The notes under the pieces were generated by a model that searched no databases, was not told the DNA's origin, and worked only from the letters and a program-made list of their open reading frames with translations. The position numbers and the translations under genes are program-made. DNA of 40,796 nt. Origin: Hyphomicrobiales bacterium (lineage in GTDB: Bacteria; Pseudomonadota; Alphaproteobacteria; Rhizobiales; Beijerinckiaceae). Position 1 is the stretch's first letter. Every line of letters starts with the position of its first letter. This document shows, one piece after another, positions 17,756 to 25,929 of the stretch. The stretch is taken from contig JAIXTP010000020.1 of assembly GCA_027483895.1 (NCBI GenBank), positions 91,359-132,154 on the forward strand, written 5' to 3'.

Positions 17756-18454
17756 ATGACCGTCGTCGATTCCATCCGCCGCCTGATCGTTCCGATCCAT
17801 CCGGAAGGCTATCCGTTCATCGCGGCCTTCGCCGCGGCGGCGCTCGTGCTCGGCTGGCTTTGGTCCCCGCTCGGCTGGATCGGCGGCCTGCTGACGCTGT
17901 GGTGCATCTTCTTCTTCCGTGATCCGGTCCGGACCGTGCCGCAACGCGACGGGCTCGTGATATCGCCTGCCGACGGTCGCGTTTCCATGATCCTGGAATG
18001 CGTGCCGCCGCCGGAGCTGGATCTCTCCGACACGCCGCTCACCCGCATCTCGATCTTCATGAACGTGTTCGACTGCCACGTGAACCGCGCGCCGGTCCCG
18101 GGCACCGTCTCGAAGGTGGCCTATCGCGCGGGCCTGTTCCTCAATGCCGAACTCGCCAAGGCGAGCGACGACAACGAGCGCAACGGCATCGTGATCGACA
18201 CGCCCAAGGGCGACCGCTACGGCGTGGTGCAGATCGCGGGCCTCGTCGCCCGCCGCATCGTCGGCTTCGTGCGCGAAGGGGATTCGCTCGATACGGGCGA
18301 GCGTTTCGGCCTCATCCGCTTCGGCTCCCGCGTCGACGTCTATTTGCCCGAGGGCGTGACGCCGCTCGTAGAGGTCGGCCAGACGACCATCGCCGGCGAG
18401 ACGGTGATCGCCGACGCTCTGGCGTCGCGCAAGCCCGCCTTCGCGCGCATCTGA
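17756..18454 (+). CDS. psd: Phosphatidylserine decarboxylase, small (archaeal-type) form
   Basis: Converts phosphatidylserine to phosphatidylethanolamine in the inner membrane. The 232-residue protein is the short bacterial/archaeal-like family. After a membrane-associating N-terminus ([17 protein letters not shown] and [13 protein letters not shown]), it has the conserved [23 protein letters not shown] and FGSR; the Gly190-Ser191 pair is the expected self-cleavage site giving the pyruvoyl group. Start ATG 17756 ([10 protein letters not shown]) is chosen over the longer frame at 17546, which lies inside the ABC gene. pssA follows after 82 bp, and the two enzymes act consecutively. Confidence 0.93.
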   Translation: MTVVDSIRRLIVPIHPEGYPFIAAFAAAALVLGWLWSPLGWIGGLLTLWCIFFFRDPVRTVPQRDGLVISPADGRVSMILECVPPPELDLSDTPLTRISIFMNVFDCHVNRAPVPGTVSKVAYRAGLFLNAELAKASDDNERNGIVIDTPKGDRYGVVQIAGLVARRIVGFVREGDSLDTGERFGLIRFGSRVDVYLPEGVTPLVEVGQTTIAGETVIADALASRKPAFARI

Positions 18455-18536
18455 AGAGGGGGGAGGGCCGCGCCGCGCGGGTCATGTCCCGCGCGCAGTT
18501 GTGGCCGGCCCCGTCCCCGCCTATCCTCCGCCCCGC

Positions 18537-19364
18537 ATGACCGATCTCTTCCCGCCTTTCGAACCCGGCGACGAGCCGCGTCCGCGCCGCATCCGGCCGG
18601 TCCCGTTCCGCGTCCTGCTTCCCAATCTCGTCACGCTGCTGTCGATGTGCGCGGGCCTCACCGCCATGCGCCTCGCGGTGGAAGGCAAGCTCGAGACCGC
18701 GGTCGTCGCGATCCTGATCGCCGCGGTGCTGGACGGTCTCGACGGCCGACTCGCCCGAATGCTGAAGAGCACCTCGCGCTTCGGCGCGGAGCTCGACAGC
18801 CTGTCCGATTTCCTCAGCTTCGGCGTGGCCCCCGCCTTCATCCTCTACACCTACGGCCTGCATGACCTGAAATCGGTCGGCTGGGTGGTGGCGCTGCTCT
18901 TCGCCAGCGCCTCCGCGCTGCGCCTCGCGCGGTTCAACGTGGCGATCGATGATCCGCACCGGCCCGACTGGCAGAAGGACTTCTTCGTCGGCATGCCCGC
19001 GCCTGCGGGCGCGCTCACCGGCCTGCTGCCGCTCTACCTGCATCTGATGGGTGCGGGCCGCGTACCGGGCACGGCCTTTCTGGAAGCGGCCTATCTGCTC
19101 TTCATCGCCTTCATGATGGTGAGCCGCATCCCGACCTTCGCAGGCAAGACGCTCGGCACCCGCGTGCCGCGGTCCTATGTCGTGCCGCTGATGATCGGCG
19201 TCGTGGCCGTGGTCGCGCTGCTCGCGACCCATACCTTCGAGATGCTCGCCCTGATCACCGTCGTCTATCTTGCGGCGGTGCCGCTGATGGTGAAGCGCTA
19301 TCGCAGCCTCGAACGGCTGCACGGGCGCACCGCGCCCGACGCCCCGCCGCCCGCAACCGCCTGA
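18537..19364 (+). CDS. pssA: CDP-diacylglycerol-serine O-phosphatidyltransferase
   Basis: Makes phosphatidylserine from CDP-diacylglycerol and serine, the substrate for Psd upstream. The 275-residue integral membrane protein has about eight helices and the CDP-alcohol phosphotransferase motif: D69-G70-x2-A73-R74-x8-G83-x3-D87-x3-D91 in GLDGRLAR and AELDSLSD. ATG 18537 (MTDLFPPFEPG) is preferred to the GTG at 18501 because its N-terminus is more like that of the family. It ends 7 bp before the convergent phasin-like gene. Confidence 0.94.
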   Translation: MTDLFPPFEPGDEPRPRRIRPVPFRVLLPNLVTLLSMCAGLTAMRLAVEGKLETAVVAILIAAVLDGLDGRLARMLKSTSRFGAELDSLSDFLSFGVAPAFILYTYGLHDLKSVGWVVALLFASASALRLARFNVAIDDPHRPDWQKDFFVGMPAPAGALTGLLPLYLHLMGAGRVPGTAFLEAAYLLFIAFMMVSRIPTFAGKTLGTRVPRSYVVPLMIGVVAVVALLATHTFEMLALITVVYLAAVPLMVKRYRSLERLHGRTAPDAPPPATA

Positions 19365-19375
19365 GCCGGGCTCAG
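19361..19375. terminator. Short inverted repeat containing both convergent stop codons
   Basis: CTGAGC (19361-19366) and GCTCAG (19370-19375) form a 6-bp stem around CGG. The pssA TGA and the phasin-like TCA (TGA on the minus strand) are both inside. It lacks U-tracts, so bidirectional terminator is a guess. Confidence 0.3.
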
Positions 19376-19716
19376 CGTCCCGGCCGATGCGGAGCCGTCA
19401 GGCGCCGCGCATTGGCCTTGACGGTCCTCACCCCCGGCGCGGCGAAGGCCGACATCACGCGCCCCCAGCCGTGCAGCATCGCCTCGGCGCTGCGCACCTC
19501 GCCCGCCGCGATCGCGAAGGAGAGGCGCATCCAGGCTTCGGCGGCGGCGGTCATGCCGTCCTGCAGCGCCTCGACCTTTTCTGAGACCATGCGCTCGCTC
19601 TCGCGCCGGCCCGCTTCGCCGTGCGGGGCGGGCATCATCAGCATGGGGATACGAAGCGCGAGGGTCGTCCAGGTGGCGAGCGCGGTTTCGGCGAGACGGA
19701 TGGTCGATCGGGTCAT
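19372..19716 (-). CDS. Phasin-like granule-associated protein
   Basis: 114 residues, mostly amphipathic helix, with an N-terminal TRSTIRLAETALATWTTLAL, then a central KVEALQDGMTAAAEAWMRLS and a tail RVMSAFAAPGVRTVKANARR. The composition and helical pattern resemble phasins, which coat PHA granules. The family match is by pattern, not by a clear motif. PhaC lies at 1-672. Another helical envelope protein cannot be excluded. Convergent with pssA. Confidence 0.6.
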   Translation of the reverse strand: MTRSTIRLAETALATWTTLALRIPMLMMPAPHGEAGRRESERMVSEKVEALQDGMTAAAEAWMRLSFAIAAGEVRSAEAMLHGWGRVMSAFAAPGVRTVKANARRLTAPHRPGR

Positions 19717-19829
19717 GACGGACGGGGTGCTCCGAAGCCTTTCGGCGGTGGTTCACAAATCCCCGGCTATCGATTACGTTCCGCGCCTCGCGAGGGGCCG
19801 ATCGGCGGCCCGCGCCCGGAAGGTACCGC

Positions 19830-20048
19830 ATGGCGAAGGAAGAAGTCCTGGAATTCCCGGGAGTGGTCACCGAACTGCTCCCGAACGCGATGTTCCGCGT
19901 CCAGCTCGAGAACGACCACGAGATCATCGCCCACACGGCGGGCAAGATGCGCAAGAACCGCATCCGCGTGCTTGCCGGCGACAAGGTGCTGGTCGAGATG
20001 ACGCCCTATGACCTGACCAAGGGGCGCATCACCTACCGGTTCAAGTGA
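19830..20048 (+). CDS. infA: Translation initiation factor IF-1
   Basis: A 72-residue OB-fold factor that helps IF-2 and IF-3 place initiator tRNA on the 30S subunit. Sequence is typical: [60 protein letters not shown] and [15 protein letters not shown] Shine-Dalgarno lies 7 nt upstream. Its stop overlaps the GTG start of maf (GTGA at 20045), showing an operon. Confidence 0.98.
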   Translation: MAKEEVLEFPGVVTELLPNAMFRVQLENDHEIIAHTAGKMRKNRIRVLAGDKVLVEMTPYDLTKGRITYRFK

Positions 20049-20683
20049 ACCGTCCGGCTTCGGCGGCGGGCGCGCGCCTCGTACTGGCCTCCGCGTCTCC
20101 GCGCCGGCTCGCGCTTCTGCGCCGGATCGGCATCGAGCCCGATCTCGTTCTTTCCTGCGACATCGACGAGACCCCGCTGAAGGCGGAAAAGCCGCGCGAC
20201 CATGCGCGCCGGCTGGCCCGCGGCAAGGCGGAGGCGGCGCTCGCGCGCCTTTCGCCCGCCGAGCGGGAGGGCGCCTTCGTGCTCGCGGCCGACACCGTCG
20301 TCTCGGTCGGCACGCGCATCCTGCCCAAGGCGGAGACGGAGGCCGACGCGCGCGCCTGCCTCGCGCTGCTCTCGGGCCGCTCGCATCGCGTGCTGACGGG
20401 CGTGTGCATCGTCACGCCGCGCGGCGCCTTCCGCGAACGGATGGTGGAGACCCGCGTCGCCTTCAAGCGCCTTTCTTCGGTCGAAACGGAAGGCTACATC
20501 GCCTCCGGCGAGTGGCGGGGCAAGGCGGGCGGCTATGCCGTGCAGGGGCTGGCGGCGATGTTCGTGCGGCAGATCGTGGGGTCTCATCCCTCCGTGGTCG
20601 GCTTGCCGCTCTACGAGACCGCGGCCGTGCTCGCCGGCGAGGGCTGGCCGTTCTTCACCAGCCCCGCGCCGAGCGAGGACTGA
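20045..20683 (+). CDS. maf: Maf-family nucleotide pyrophosphatase
   Basis: Hydrolyses non-canonical or modified nucleoside triphosphates (dTTP/UTP/m5UTP-type). The 212-residue protein has the Maf motifs: [38 protein letters not shown] (AADT) and [16 protein letters not shown]. The start is GTG 20045, overlapping infA stop by 4 bp. The C-terminal part [14 protein letters not shown] is typical. yacG follows after 39 bp. Confidence 0.93.
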   Translation: MNRPASAAGARLVLASASPRRLALLRRIGIEPDLVLSCDIDETPLKAEKPRDHARRLARGKAEAALARLSPAEREGAFVLAADTVVSVGTRILPKAETEADARACLALLSGRSHRVLTGVCIVTPRGAFRERMVETRVAFKRLSSVETEGYIASGEWRGKAGGYAVQGLAAMFVRQIVGSHPSVVGLPLYETAAVLAGEGWPFFTSPAPSED

Positions 20684-20710
20684 GACCGCGCGCGCTCCGG
20701 CGTGCCCGCA

Positions 20711-20717
20711 AAGGAGG
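20711..20717 (+). promoter_or_regulatory. Shine-Dalgarno fixing the yacG GTG start
   Basis: AAGGAGG at 20711-20717 is 5 nt before GTG 20723, which decides that start over the longer GTG frame at 20702. Confidence 0.75.
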
Positions 20718-20722
20718 TCCGC

Positions 20723-20950
20723 GTGACCGATCCCTCCGAAACCGATCCGAAGGGCGGCCCGCCCGCGGGCGCCGACGTGCCGGTGCTGCGCGGCCGTTGC
20801 CCGATCTGTTCCAAGGCGGCGGTGCATGCGTACCGGCCGTTCTGCTCGAAGCGCTGCGCGGATGTGGACTTGTCGCGCTGGTTTTCGGGAAGCTATGCGG
20901 TTCCCGTCGTGGAGCCGGACGATTTCGAGGACGAATCCGGGGAGCGTTGA
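20723..20950 (+). CDS. yacG: YacG, DNA gyrase inhibitor / zinc-ribbon protein
   Basis: 75 residues starting with GTG 20723, which has an excellent Shine-Dalgarno. The zinc-ribbon is C-P-I-C followed after 15 residues by C-S-K-R-C (spanning LRGRCPICSKAAVHAY and RPFCSKRCADVDLSRWF), then the conserved SGSYAVPV. In E. coli YacG binds and inhibits DNA gyrase; the role here is inferred from that. Part of the infA-maf-yacG operon, immediately before tRNA-Lys. A GC hairpin (21039-21058) is downstream. Confidence 0.92.
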   Translation: MTDPSETDPKGGPPAGADVPVLRGRCPICSKAAVHAYRPFCSKRCADVDLSRWFSGSYAVPVVEPDDFEDESGER

Positions 20951-21000
20951 GCCTTCCGGCCCGATCCGGGCAAAACCCGTGAGGAAGGTTCGGTAAGTGC

Positions 21001-21029
21001 TGGACATGCCCGATCGGGCTTGCTAATGA
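21001..21029 (+). promoter_or_regulatory. Possible promoter for tRNA-Lys
   Basis: TGGACA (21001-21006) and TAATGA (21024-21029) are separated by 17 bp, about 40 bp upstream of the tRNA. The -10 is a weak match. The tRNA may instead be cotranscribed with yacG, but a hairpin lies between them. Confidence 0.3.
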
Positions 21030-21038
21030 CACGCCCGT

Positions 21039-21058
21039 CGCCGGGGCGTTCCCCGGCG
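21039..21058 (+). terminator. GC hairpin between yacG and tRNA-Lys
   Basis: CGCCGGGG (21039-21046) and CCCCGGCG (21051-21058) form a perfect 8-bp stem with loop CGTT, followed by AAGCTTTT. Likely the yacG terminator, though the T-run is short and 3 bases later. It is just before the flanking stem of tRNA-Lys. Confidence 0.55.
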
Positions 21059-21069
21059 AAGCTTTTGAT

Positions 21070-21145
<76 letters not shown>

Positions 21146-21537
21146 TCAAAAGCTCTTAGGATCGACGCGGAAGATCGCTCTGATCCGATCGGTTCTTCCC
21201 TTTCGTTACAATATCTGCACAGCAGTGCTACGACGTTCCAGACACGTGTCCGGTACACTCGCCCGATACCCATATCTCGTTCGTGATGTCGAGCGGCTGA
21301 CATTGGAGCTGTTCGGAACGGCTTGCGGTGATCACGCTTCGCGGTCTACGCGCTGAGCAGGCTGGTTCCGCCGATCGAAATCGGCGGAACCATCGAGGTC
21401 TTCAAACGAACCGGAAGTCGTCGGCCGCCAGACTCGCCTTCCGGGTGTCGGTCAGCGTAGTGGATGTGTTCGCGTCGAAGGTGATCAGACATCCGCTCCC
21501 GACATCGCTCGTTCGGGCGAGGCTGGCGCGACGGGTC
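21146..21537. other. Gap between tRNA-Lys and the CRISPR array (trailer side)
   Basis: 392 bp without a convincing gene on either strand; the open frames are short, lack family signals and the leftward one crosses the tRNA. The only notable structure is the perfect hairpin at 21363-21392. No integrase, transposase or remnant of one is recognised. This side is the trailer end because the leader-like promoter is at the other end of the array. Confidence 0.6.
21363..21392. other. Perfect 13-bp hairpin beyond the array trailer
   Basis: TGGTTCCGCCGAT (21363-21375) and ATCGGCGGAACCA (21380-21392) are perfect reverse complements with loop CGAA. It lies about 145 bp beyond the trailer-end repeat. 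No U-tract follows on either strand, so an intrinsic terminator for the pre-crRNA is unproven; a protein-binding site or leftover of an element end is also possible. Confidence 0.5.
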
Positions 21538-23885
21538 GGGTCCATCCCCGCGTGGGCGGGGGAGCCTCGGCTATTCGAAGCCCGGCGAGGCCTATCGCGG
21601 GTCCATCCCCGCGTGGGCGGGGGAGCCCAAGATGCGAAATCCGAAAACCGGTCTTTGAGGGGTCCATCCCCGCGTGGGCGGGGGAGCCCACTGCATCAAA
21701 GACCACGACAAGGGGTACGAGGGTCCATCCCCGCGTGGGCGGGGGAGCCGCCGCCGTCGAAGAGTTCGGCGCTGTCGAAGAGGGTCCATCCCCGCGTGGG
21801 CGGGGGAGCCAACCGCCCCGGCGAACCCGGAGAGACGCCGAAGGGTCCATCCCCGCGTGGGCGGGGGAGCCTCCGGGCTTTGCGGGAAAGCGATCTTCAC
21901 GCGGGGTCCATCCCCGCGTGGGCGGGGGGAGCCTTCGAACCGAGTAGGACCAGCGCGTATTCCTTGGGTCCATCCCCGCGTGGGCGGGGGAGCCCCCGTC
22001 GCGACGCCAGTCATGATCTGCGTCCCGGGTCCATCCCCGCGTGGGCGGGGGAGCCTCGTGGAACGACTGCGGAATGCGGAGACCTCGGGGTCCATCCCCG
22101 CGTGGGCGGGGGAGCCGTCGTGGCCTCCCTGCAGGACGCCGAGGCGATGGGTCCATCCCCGCGTGGGCGGGGGAGCCCGCTTTCATAGGGACGACCCCGC
22201 GCGGCTTCCGGGTCCATCCCCGCGTGGGCGGGGGAGCCATATTCCCCGGCTGATCCGCGAAGGCGAAAGCGGGTCCATCCCCGCGTGGGCGGGGGAGCCC
22301 GTGCGGGGAGTCGCTTCGATCGATGCCAAAAGGGTCCATCCCCGCGTGGGCGGGGGAGCCGTCAGCCCGTTCGGCGCGATCGGCGTCGACCAGGGTCCAT
22401 CCCCGCGTGGGCGGGGGAGCCGACGATCACGGAAGAACTATACGAGGCGCGCGGGGTCCATCCCCGCGTGGGCGGGGGAGCCCCCTCACCTTTTCGGAGG
22501 TGAGGGAATAGGACGGGTCCATCCCCGCGTGGGCGGGGGAGCCCGCTACAAGCACTTCGTCCTGCGAAACGCCGAGGGTCCATCCCCGCGTGGGCGGGGG
22601 AGCCGCGGCAAGAGCCACGGTCAGAACGCGCATGGCGGGTCCATCCCCGCGTGGGCGGGGGAGCCGAGCGCGCAAAAAGTAGGCTTTGAATAGCATGGGG
22701 TCCATCCCCGCGTGGGCGGGGGAGCCGGTCTTCGGGTCTTGGCGATACCGGCCCTAGCGGGTCCATCCCCGCGTGGGCGGGGGAGCCAGGTCGGTCCTGA
22801 TCCGTACCGCATCGCGCACGGGTCCATCCCCGCGTGGGCGGGGGAGCCGGACAAGAACGCCGAGAGAACATCCTTCGGGAGGGTCCATCCCCGCGTGGGC
22901 GGGGGAGCCACGCGCACGCGCTGCTCGACGAGCGACACGACGGGTCCATCCCCGCGTGGGCGGGGGAGCCACCCGGTCCCGGAGGACGCAGAGCGGGCCG
23001 TCGGGTCCATCCCCGCGTGGGCGGGGGAGCCGCGGGATCTGGTTTTCCAAGAAGGCCGAGCAAGGGTCCATCCCCGCGTGGGCGGGGGAGCCCAGCGGAT
23101 GACCCTCCGGCAGGCGCGCCTCCTGGGTCCATCCCCGCGTGGGCGGGGGAGCCTCCAATCGGGAGGGGCCGACCCCTTTCGATCCGGGTCCATCCCCGCG
23201 TGGGCGGGGGAGCCGCGGCCGCGCCCATCGACTCGCTCGCGGAGGCGGGTCCATCCCCGCGTGGGCGGGGGAGCCGATGCCGAGGCCGAGCGGCGCCGGG
23301 AGCGATGGGGTCCATCCCCGCGTGGGCGGGGGAGCCGCTTTATCTCCGGGGCCGTAATGCTCGACGATGGGTCCATCCCCGCGTGGGCGGGGGAGCCGCT
23401 ATGCGACGGATACAGCCGCGATCAATGCGGGGTCCATCCCCGCGTGGGCGGGGGAGCCAAGAGGGCGAAGCTGCACCCGCGCTCGACCTTGGGTCCATCC
23501 CCGCGTGGGCGGGGGAGCCGCTCAAAGCTTCGTAGAGATGATCGGCCTTCACGGTCCATCCCCGCGTGGGCGGGGGAGCCAACCCTGCACCGTGCGGGAG
23601 TGGGCAAGATCGGGGTCCATCCCCGCGTGGGCGGGGGAGCCGTGGCGGAGACCAGCGCCCGCTGCTGGAGCCCGGGTCCATCCCCGCGTGGGCGGGGGAG
23701 CCCAAGCGGGAGCGCAACGCTTCGGGCAATCCGCGGGTCCATCCCCGCGTGGGCGGGGGAGCCATCCCGCTTCCGGCCGCCGCGAAAAGCCGCCCGGGTC
23801 CATCCCCGCGTGGGCGGGGGAGCCGGCTTCTGCCCTGAAGGCCCCCAGTTGAACTGGGGTCCATCCCCGCGTGGGCGGGGGAGCC
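21538..23885 (-). CRISPR. Type I-E CRISPR array, 39 repeats and 38 spacers of 32 bp
   Basis: A 29-bp repeat recurs every 61 bp; on the plus strand it reads GGGTCCATCCCCGCGTGG followed by GCGGGGGAGCC. Repeat n starts at 21538 + 61(n-1) for n = 1 to 7, then 21966 + 61(n-8) to 23857. Repeat 7 (21904-21933) has one extra G; repeat 34 (23552-23580) begins with C instead of G. All others are identical, including the trailer-end one. The stem is CCCCGC/GCGGGG with loop GTGG, which Cas6e would cut. The cas1-cas2 side (23886 on) is the leader, so the array is transcribed on the minus strand, newest spacer at the high-coordinate end. The repeat family, 32-bp spacers and adjacent cas genes all agree on subtype I-E. 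Confidence 0.99.
22483..22514 (-). other. Spacer 16, containing a 9-bp perfect hairpin
   Basis: The spacer holds CCCTCACCT (22483-22491) and AGGTGAGGG (22498-22506), perfect reverse complements around TTTCGG. A protospacer with a hairpin like this may come from a terminator of a phage or plasmid. It would also fold within crRNA 16. Confidence 0.8.
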
Positions 23886-23945
23886 TCTGACCGGGAAGAT
23901 ACTGCAGTATCTTACGATTTCAAACAGCGTCGCAGCCGGATGCGC
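23886..23945 (-). promoter_or_regulatory. CRISPR leader with candidate pre-crRNA promoter and an 18-bp palindrome
   Basis: This 60-bp gap between the cas2 stop and the first repeat must hold the core leader. On the minus strand TTGAAA (23923-23918) and TATCTT (23901-23896) are separated by 16 bp, giving transcription start near 23889, four bases before the first repeat. AAGATACTGCAGTATCTT (23896-23913) is an 18-bp perfect palindrome that overlaps this -10 and the spacer region. It may be an operator, a leader-recognition motif for Cas1-Cas2, or both; further leader sequence may lie in the 3' end of cas2. Confidence 0.55.
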
Positions 23946-24236
23946 TCACCAGACGGACACGAGAACGCCGTCGAGGTCAGCAAGGCGGCGGGGCGGCGTG
24001 CCCAAGGCGAGGATGCCGAGCCCGCCCGGACGATCCGCATCGCGCCAAAGCAGGACCACTGACCCCTGTCCGGAGGCAGCATGCCAGTCGCTCAGGGTCG
24101 CCCAGATCCGCTCGCGGACGCCCTTGGACAATTCGCCCGCCGCATAGATGCCGGGAGCGGGCTCTGCCATGACCGAGGCGAGATAACCCCGCGTCCGTCC
24201 CGGGACGTCACGCGTCACCACGATCGTCATCGGCAT
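23946..24236 (-). CDS. cas2: CRISPR-associated endonuclease Cas2, type I-E
   Basis: The Cas2 dimer bridges two Cas1 dimers to integrate new spacers. The 96-residue protein has the I-E (CasB-like, cas2e) form: MTIVVTRDVPGRTRGYLASV, GIYAAGELSKGVRERIWATL, SVVLLWRDADRPGGLGILAL and the end DLDGVLVSVW. A strong AAGGAG Shine-Dalgarno is about 6 nt before ATG 24236. The gene overlaps the cas1 3' end by 29 bp. It is the last gene of the cas operon, directly before the leader. Confidence 0.96.
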   Translation of the reverse strand: MPMTIVVTRDVPGRTRGYLASVMAEPAPGIYAAGELSKGVRERIWATLSDWHAASGQGSVVLLWRDADRPGGLGILALGTPPRRLADLDGVLVSVW

Positions 24237-25209
24237 CGGATTCTCCTTCTTTCGCCTCGTTCTCTTCCCCAGTCGCGGCCGTCGTGCCCGAGGGCAGCCT
24301 TCTTCGGGGAAGTCGCGACGAGGCGAGACGCTCCTCCTCCGGCGAGATGTCGGCGAGAATCGTCTTGATGCGATCGATCAACAGCGGAATCACGCCGTCG
24401 CGCCGCATGCGTTCGCCGATCAGTCGACGCGTCACGCGCTCGATGTTCTCGCCCGGGCGGCGGGCCACGATCGCCGCGGCCTTGAACGCGCCGGGAACGG
24501 TCACGGTCGCCCGGACGAGATCGGCGACGTCCAGCACGAAGCTCTGGCCCGAATCCTCGTGGATGAAGCCGAGCTGCGGGATCGTTGCGGTCGCCGCGAC
24601 CGCCACTGCCGCGGCGCCCTCCACGGCGCTCGCGGCATGGTTGAGCGCCTGGTTCGGGAGGTCCGCCGCATTCGGATCGCTGCGGTCGTAACGCCGTCCG
24701 TGCCAACGGACACCGGCACGCTCGGCTTCGATCCGGTACGTCTCCTTCATGCGCGCGCCCTCGATGCCGCGCAGGACGGTGATGTCCCGGTGCGGCAGGA
24801 CCTGCCCGAACCGCAGCGCGTACATGCGACGGGCGACCAGAGATCTGCCCTTTCGTAGGTCCGCCCAGTAGGTCGCCTGCGCGCGTGCGAGGTCGGAGAA
24901 GTCCGGCAGAATCGGCTGGGCCGTATAGAAGCGGACCCCGTCCTCGCCCGTCGCGACGATGCCGACATTGTGCCGGGCCAGGATGCGAAGAGCGTCGTGG
25001 CTGACGGTCGAGCCCGGGCCGAGGACGACGAGCGACACTGTCTGGTGGGGAAGAGCGTAGCGGCCCGCGGGCGTGCCGCCGCCGCCCGCGCAGTCGAAGG
25101 TCACGCAACCGTCCTCCACCGTCAGGCGACCGCGATCGAGATACACGAGCCCGAAGCGATCAGCGTGCGGAAGGCGTGCCGTTTCGAGGCCGAGCCGACC
25201 GACGAGCAC
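24208..25209 (-). CDS. cas1: CRISPR-associated endonuclease/integrase Cas1, type I-E
   Basis: Integrates prespacers at the leader end. The 333-residue protein keeps all residues equivalent to the E. coli active site: E150 in VLRGIEGARMKETY, H217 in GFIHEDSGQSFVLDVADL, D227 and D230. The N-terminal beta domain starts RLGLETARLPHADRFGLVYL. The C-terminal tail after ~ residue 290 (SPEEERLASSRLPRRRLPSG then an acidic end) is longer than in E. coli and overlaps cas2. It starts with GTG 25209, directly after the Cas6e stop codon (TGAGTG), so it is translated as a coupled pair. Confidence 0.97.
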   Translation of the reverse strand: MLVGRLGLETARLPHADRFGLVYLDRGRLTVEDGCVTFDCAGGGGTPAGRYALPHQTVSLVVLGPGSTVSHDALRILARHNVGIVATGEDGVRFYTAQPILPDFSDLARAQATYWADLRKGRSLVARRMYALRFGQVLPHRDITVLRGIEGARMKETYRIEAERAGVRWHGRRYDRSDPNAADLPNQALNHAASAVEGAAAVAVAATATIPQLGFIHEDSGQSFVLDVADLVRATVTVPGAFKAAAIVARRPGENIERVTRRLIGERMRRDGVIPLLIDRIKTILADISPEEERLASSRLPRRRLPSGTTAATGEENEAKEGESDADDDRGDA

Positions 25210-25929
25210 TCACGCCTCCGGCGGCGACAGAAGCAGCATGCCGAAGCCGAAGCTGCGGTGACGGCCGATGCCGCGGCCCAGCGCCTCGGCGAAGAGGTCC
25301 GCATCGCGGATGCGCAAGGTGCCCGCGGCCGTGGCGCCGTGCCCCGGCACGACGCGGAGCGCGCGGGTCGCGTCGCGCCGGAGGGCGGCGGCGTCCTCCT
25401 GCCCGTCGAGACGGAGTGCTTCGAGTTCAACGCCCGCGCGGCGCAGGCGGGCGGCGGTCCATTCAAGGTAGATCTCGGCGGGAGACCTTGCGTCGCCCTT
25501 CCCTCGTGCATGCACGAGTGCATCCACTTCGCGGACCTTGTCGCGTGAGCCCTCTCGATCGGTCCGGACGACGGGACGGACGCGGACGGAGAAGCCGAGG
25601 CGCCGGCCCTCGGTGAACCGCGGCATGGGCTTCGAAGCGGCCGTTTCGACGCCAAGAGCCGCCAATGCCGCAGGGTCCGCGAAGTCGCGGGCTGTCCGCA
25701 GAAGCGCATCGCCCGGTTCCGCCGCATAGGCGAGCAGCTGAACGGGCCGGCCGCGCCGCGCGAGGACCCGGAAGGGTTTCGGTGCAGCGGCCTTGCCGAA
25801 GACGGCGCAGAGGAGGGCGTGCCAGGCATAGCCGTCGTCCGACAAATCGGCCTTCACGAGGCCTTCTGCGGCGGACCAGCGTTGAACGCGGACGGGATCG
25901 GGATCGAAGCGGAGAAGATGCAGGGTCAT
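25210..25929 (-). CDS. cas6e: CRISPR pre-crRNA endoribonuclease Cas6e (CasE/Cse3)
   Basis: Cuts the repeat hairpin and stays bound to the crRNA 3' end. 239 residues with two ferredoxin-like domains. H37 in DDGYAWHALLCAVFG is placed like the catalytic His of E. coli CasE (YQLHQGLW). The C-terminal glycine-rich loop is GRGIGRHRSFGFGMLLLSP, typical of Cas6e. The ATG at 25929 overlaps the Cas5e stop by 4 bp (ATGA). Adjacent to cas1 without a gap. Confidence 0.95.
   Translation of the reverse strand: MTLHLLRFDPDPVRVQRWSAAEGLVKADLSDDGYAWHALLCAVFGKAAAPKPFRVLARRGRPVQLLAYAAEPGDALLRTARDFADPAALAALGVETAASKPMPRFTEGRRLGFSVRVRPVVRTDREGSRDKVREVDALVHARGKGDARSPAEIYLEWTAARLRRAGVELEALRLDGQEDAAALRRDATRALRVVPGHGATAAGTLRIRDADLFAEALGRGIGRHRSFGFGMLLLSPPEA

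Noticed and set aside
21328..23890. Long open frames on both strands across the CRISPR array
   Set aside because: They are produced by the 61-bp period of repeats that lack stop codons in some frames; no family signal or ribosome binding site.
25846..25858. 13-base match of spacer 33 plus first repeat bases to the cas6e region
   Set aside because: Expected by chance in GC-rich sequence of this length with 38 spacers; too short for targeting.
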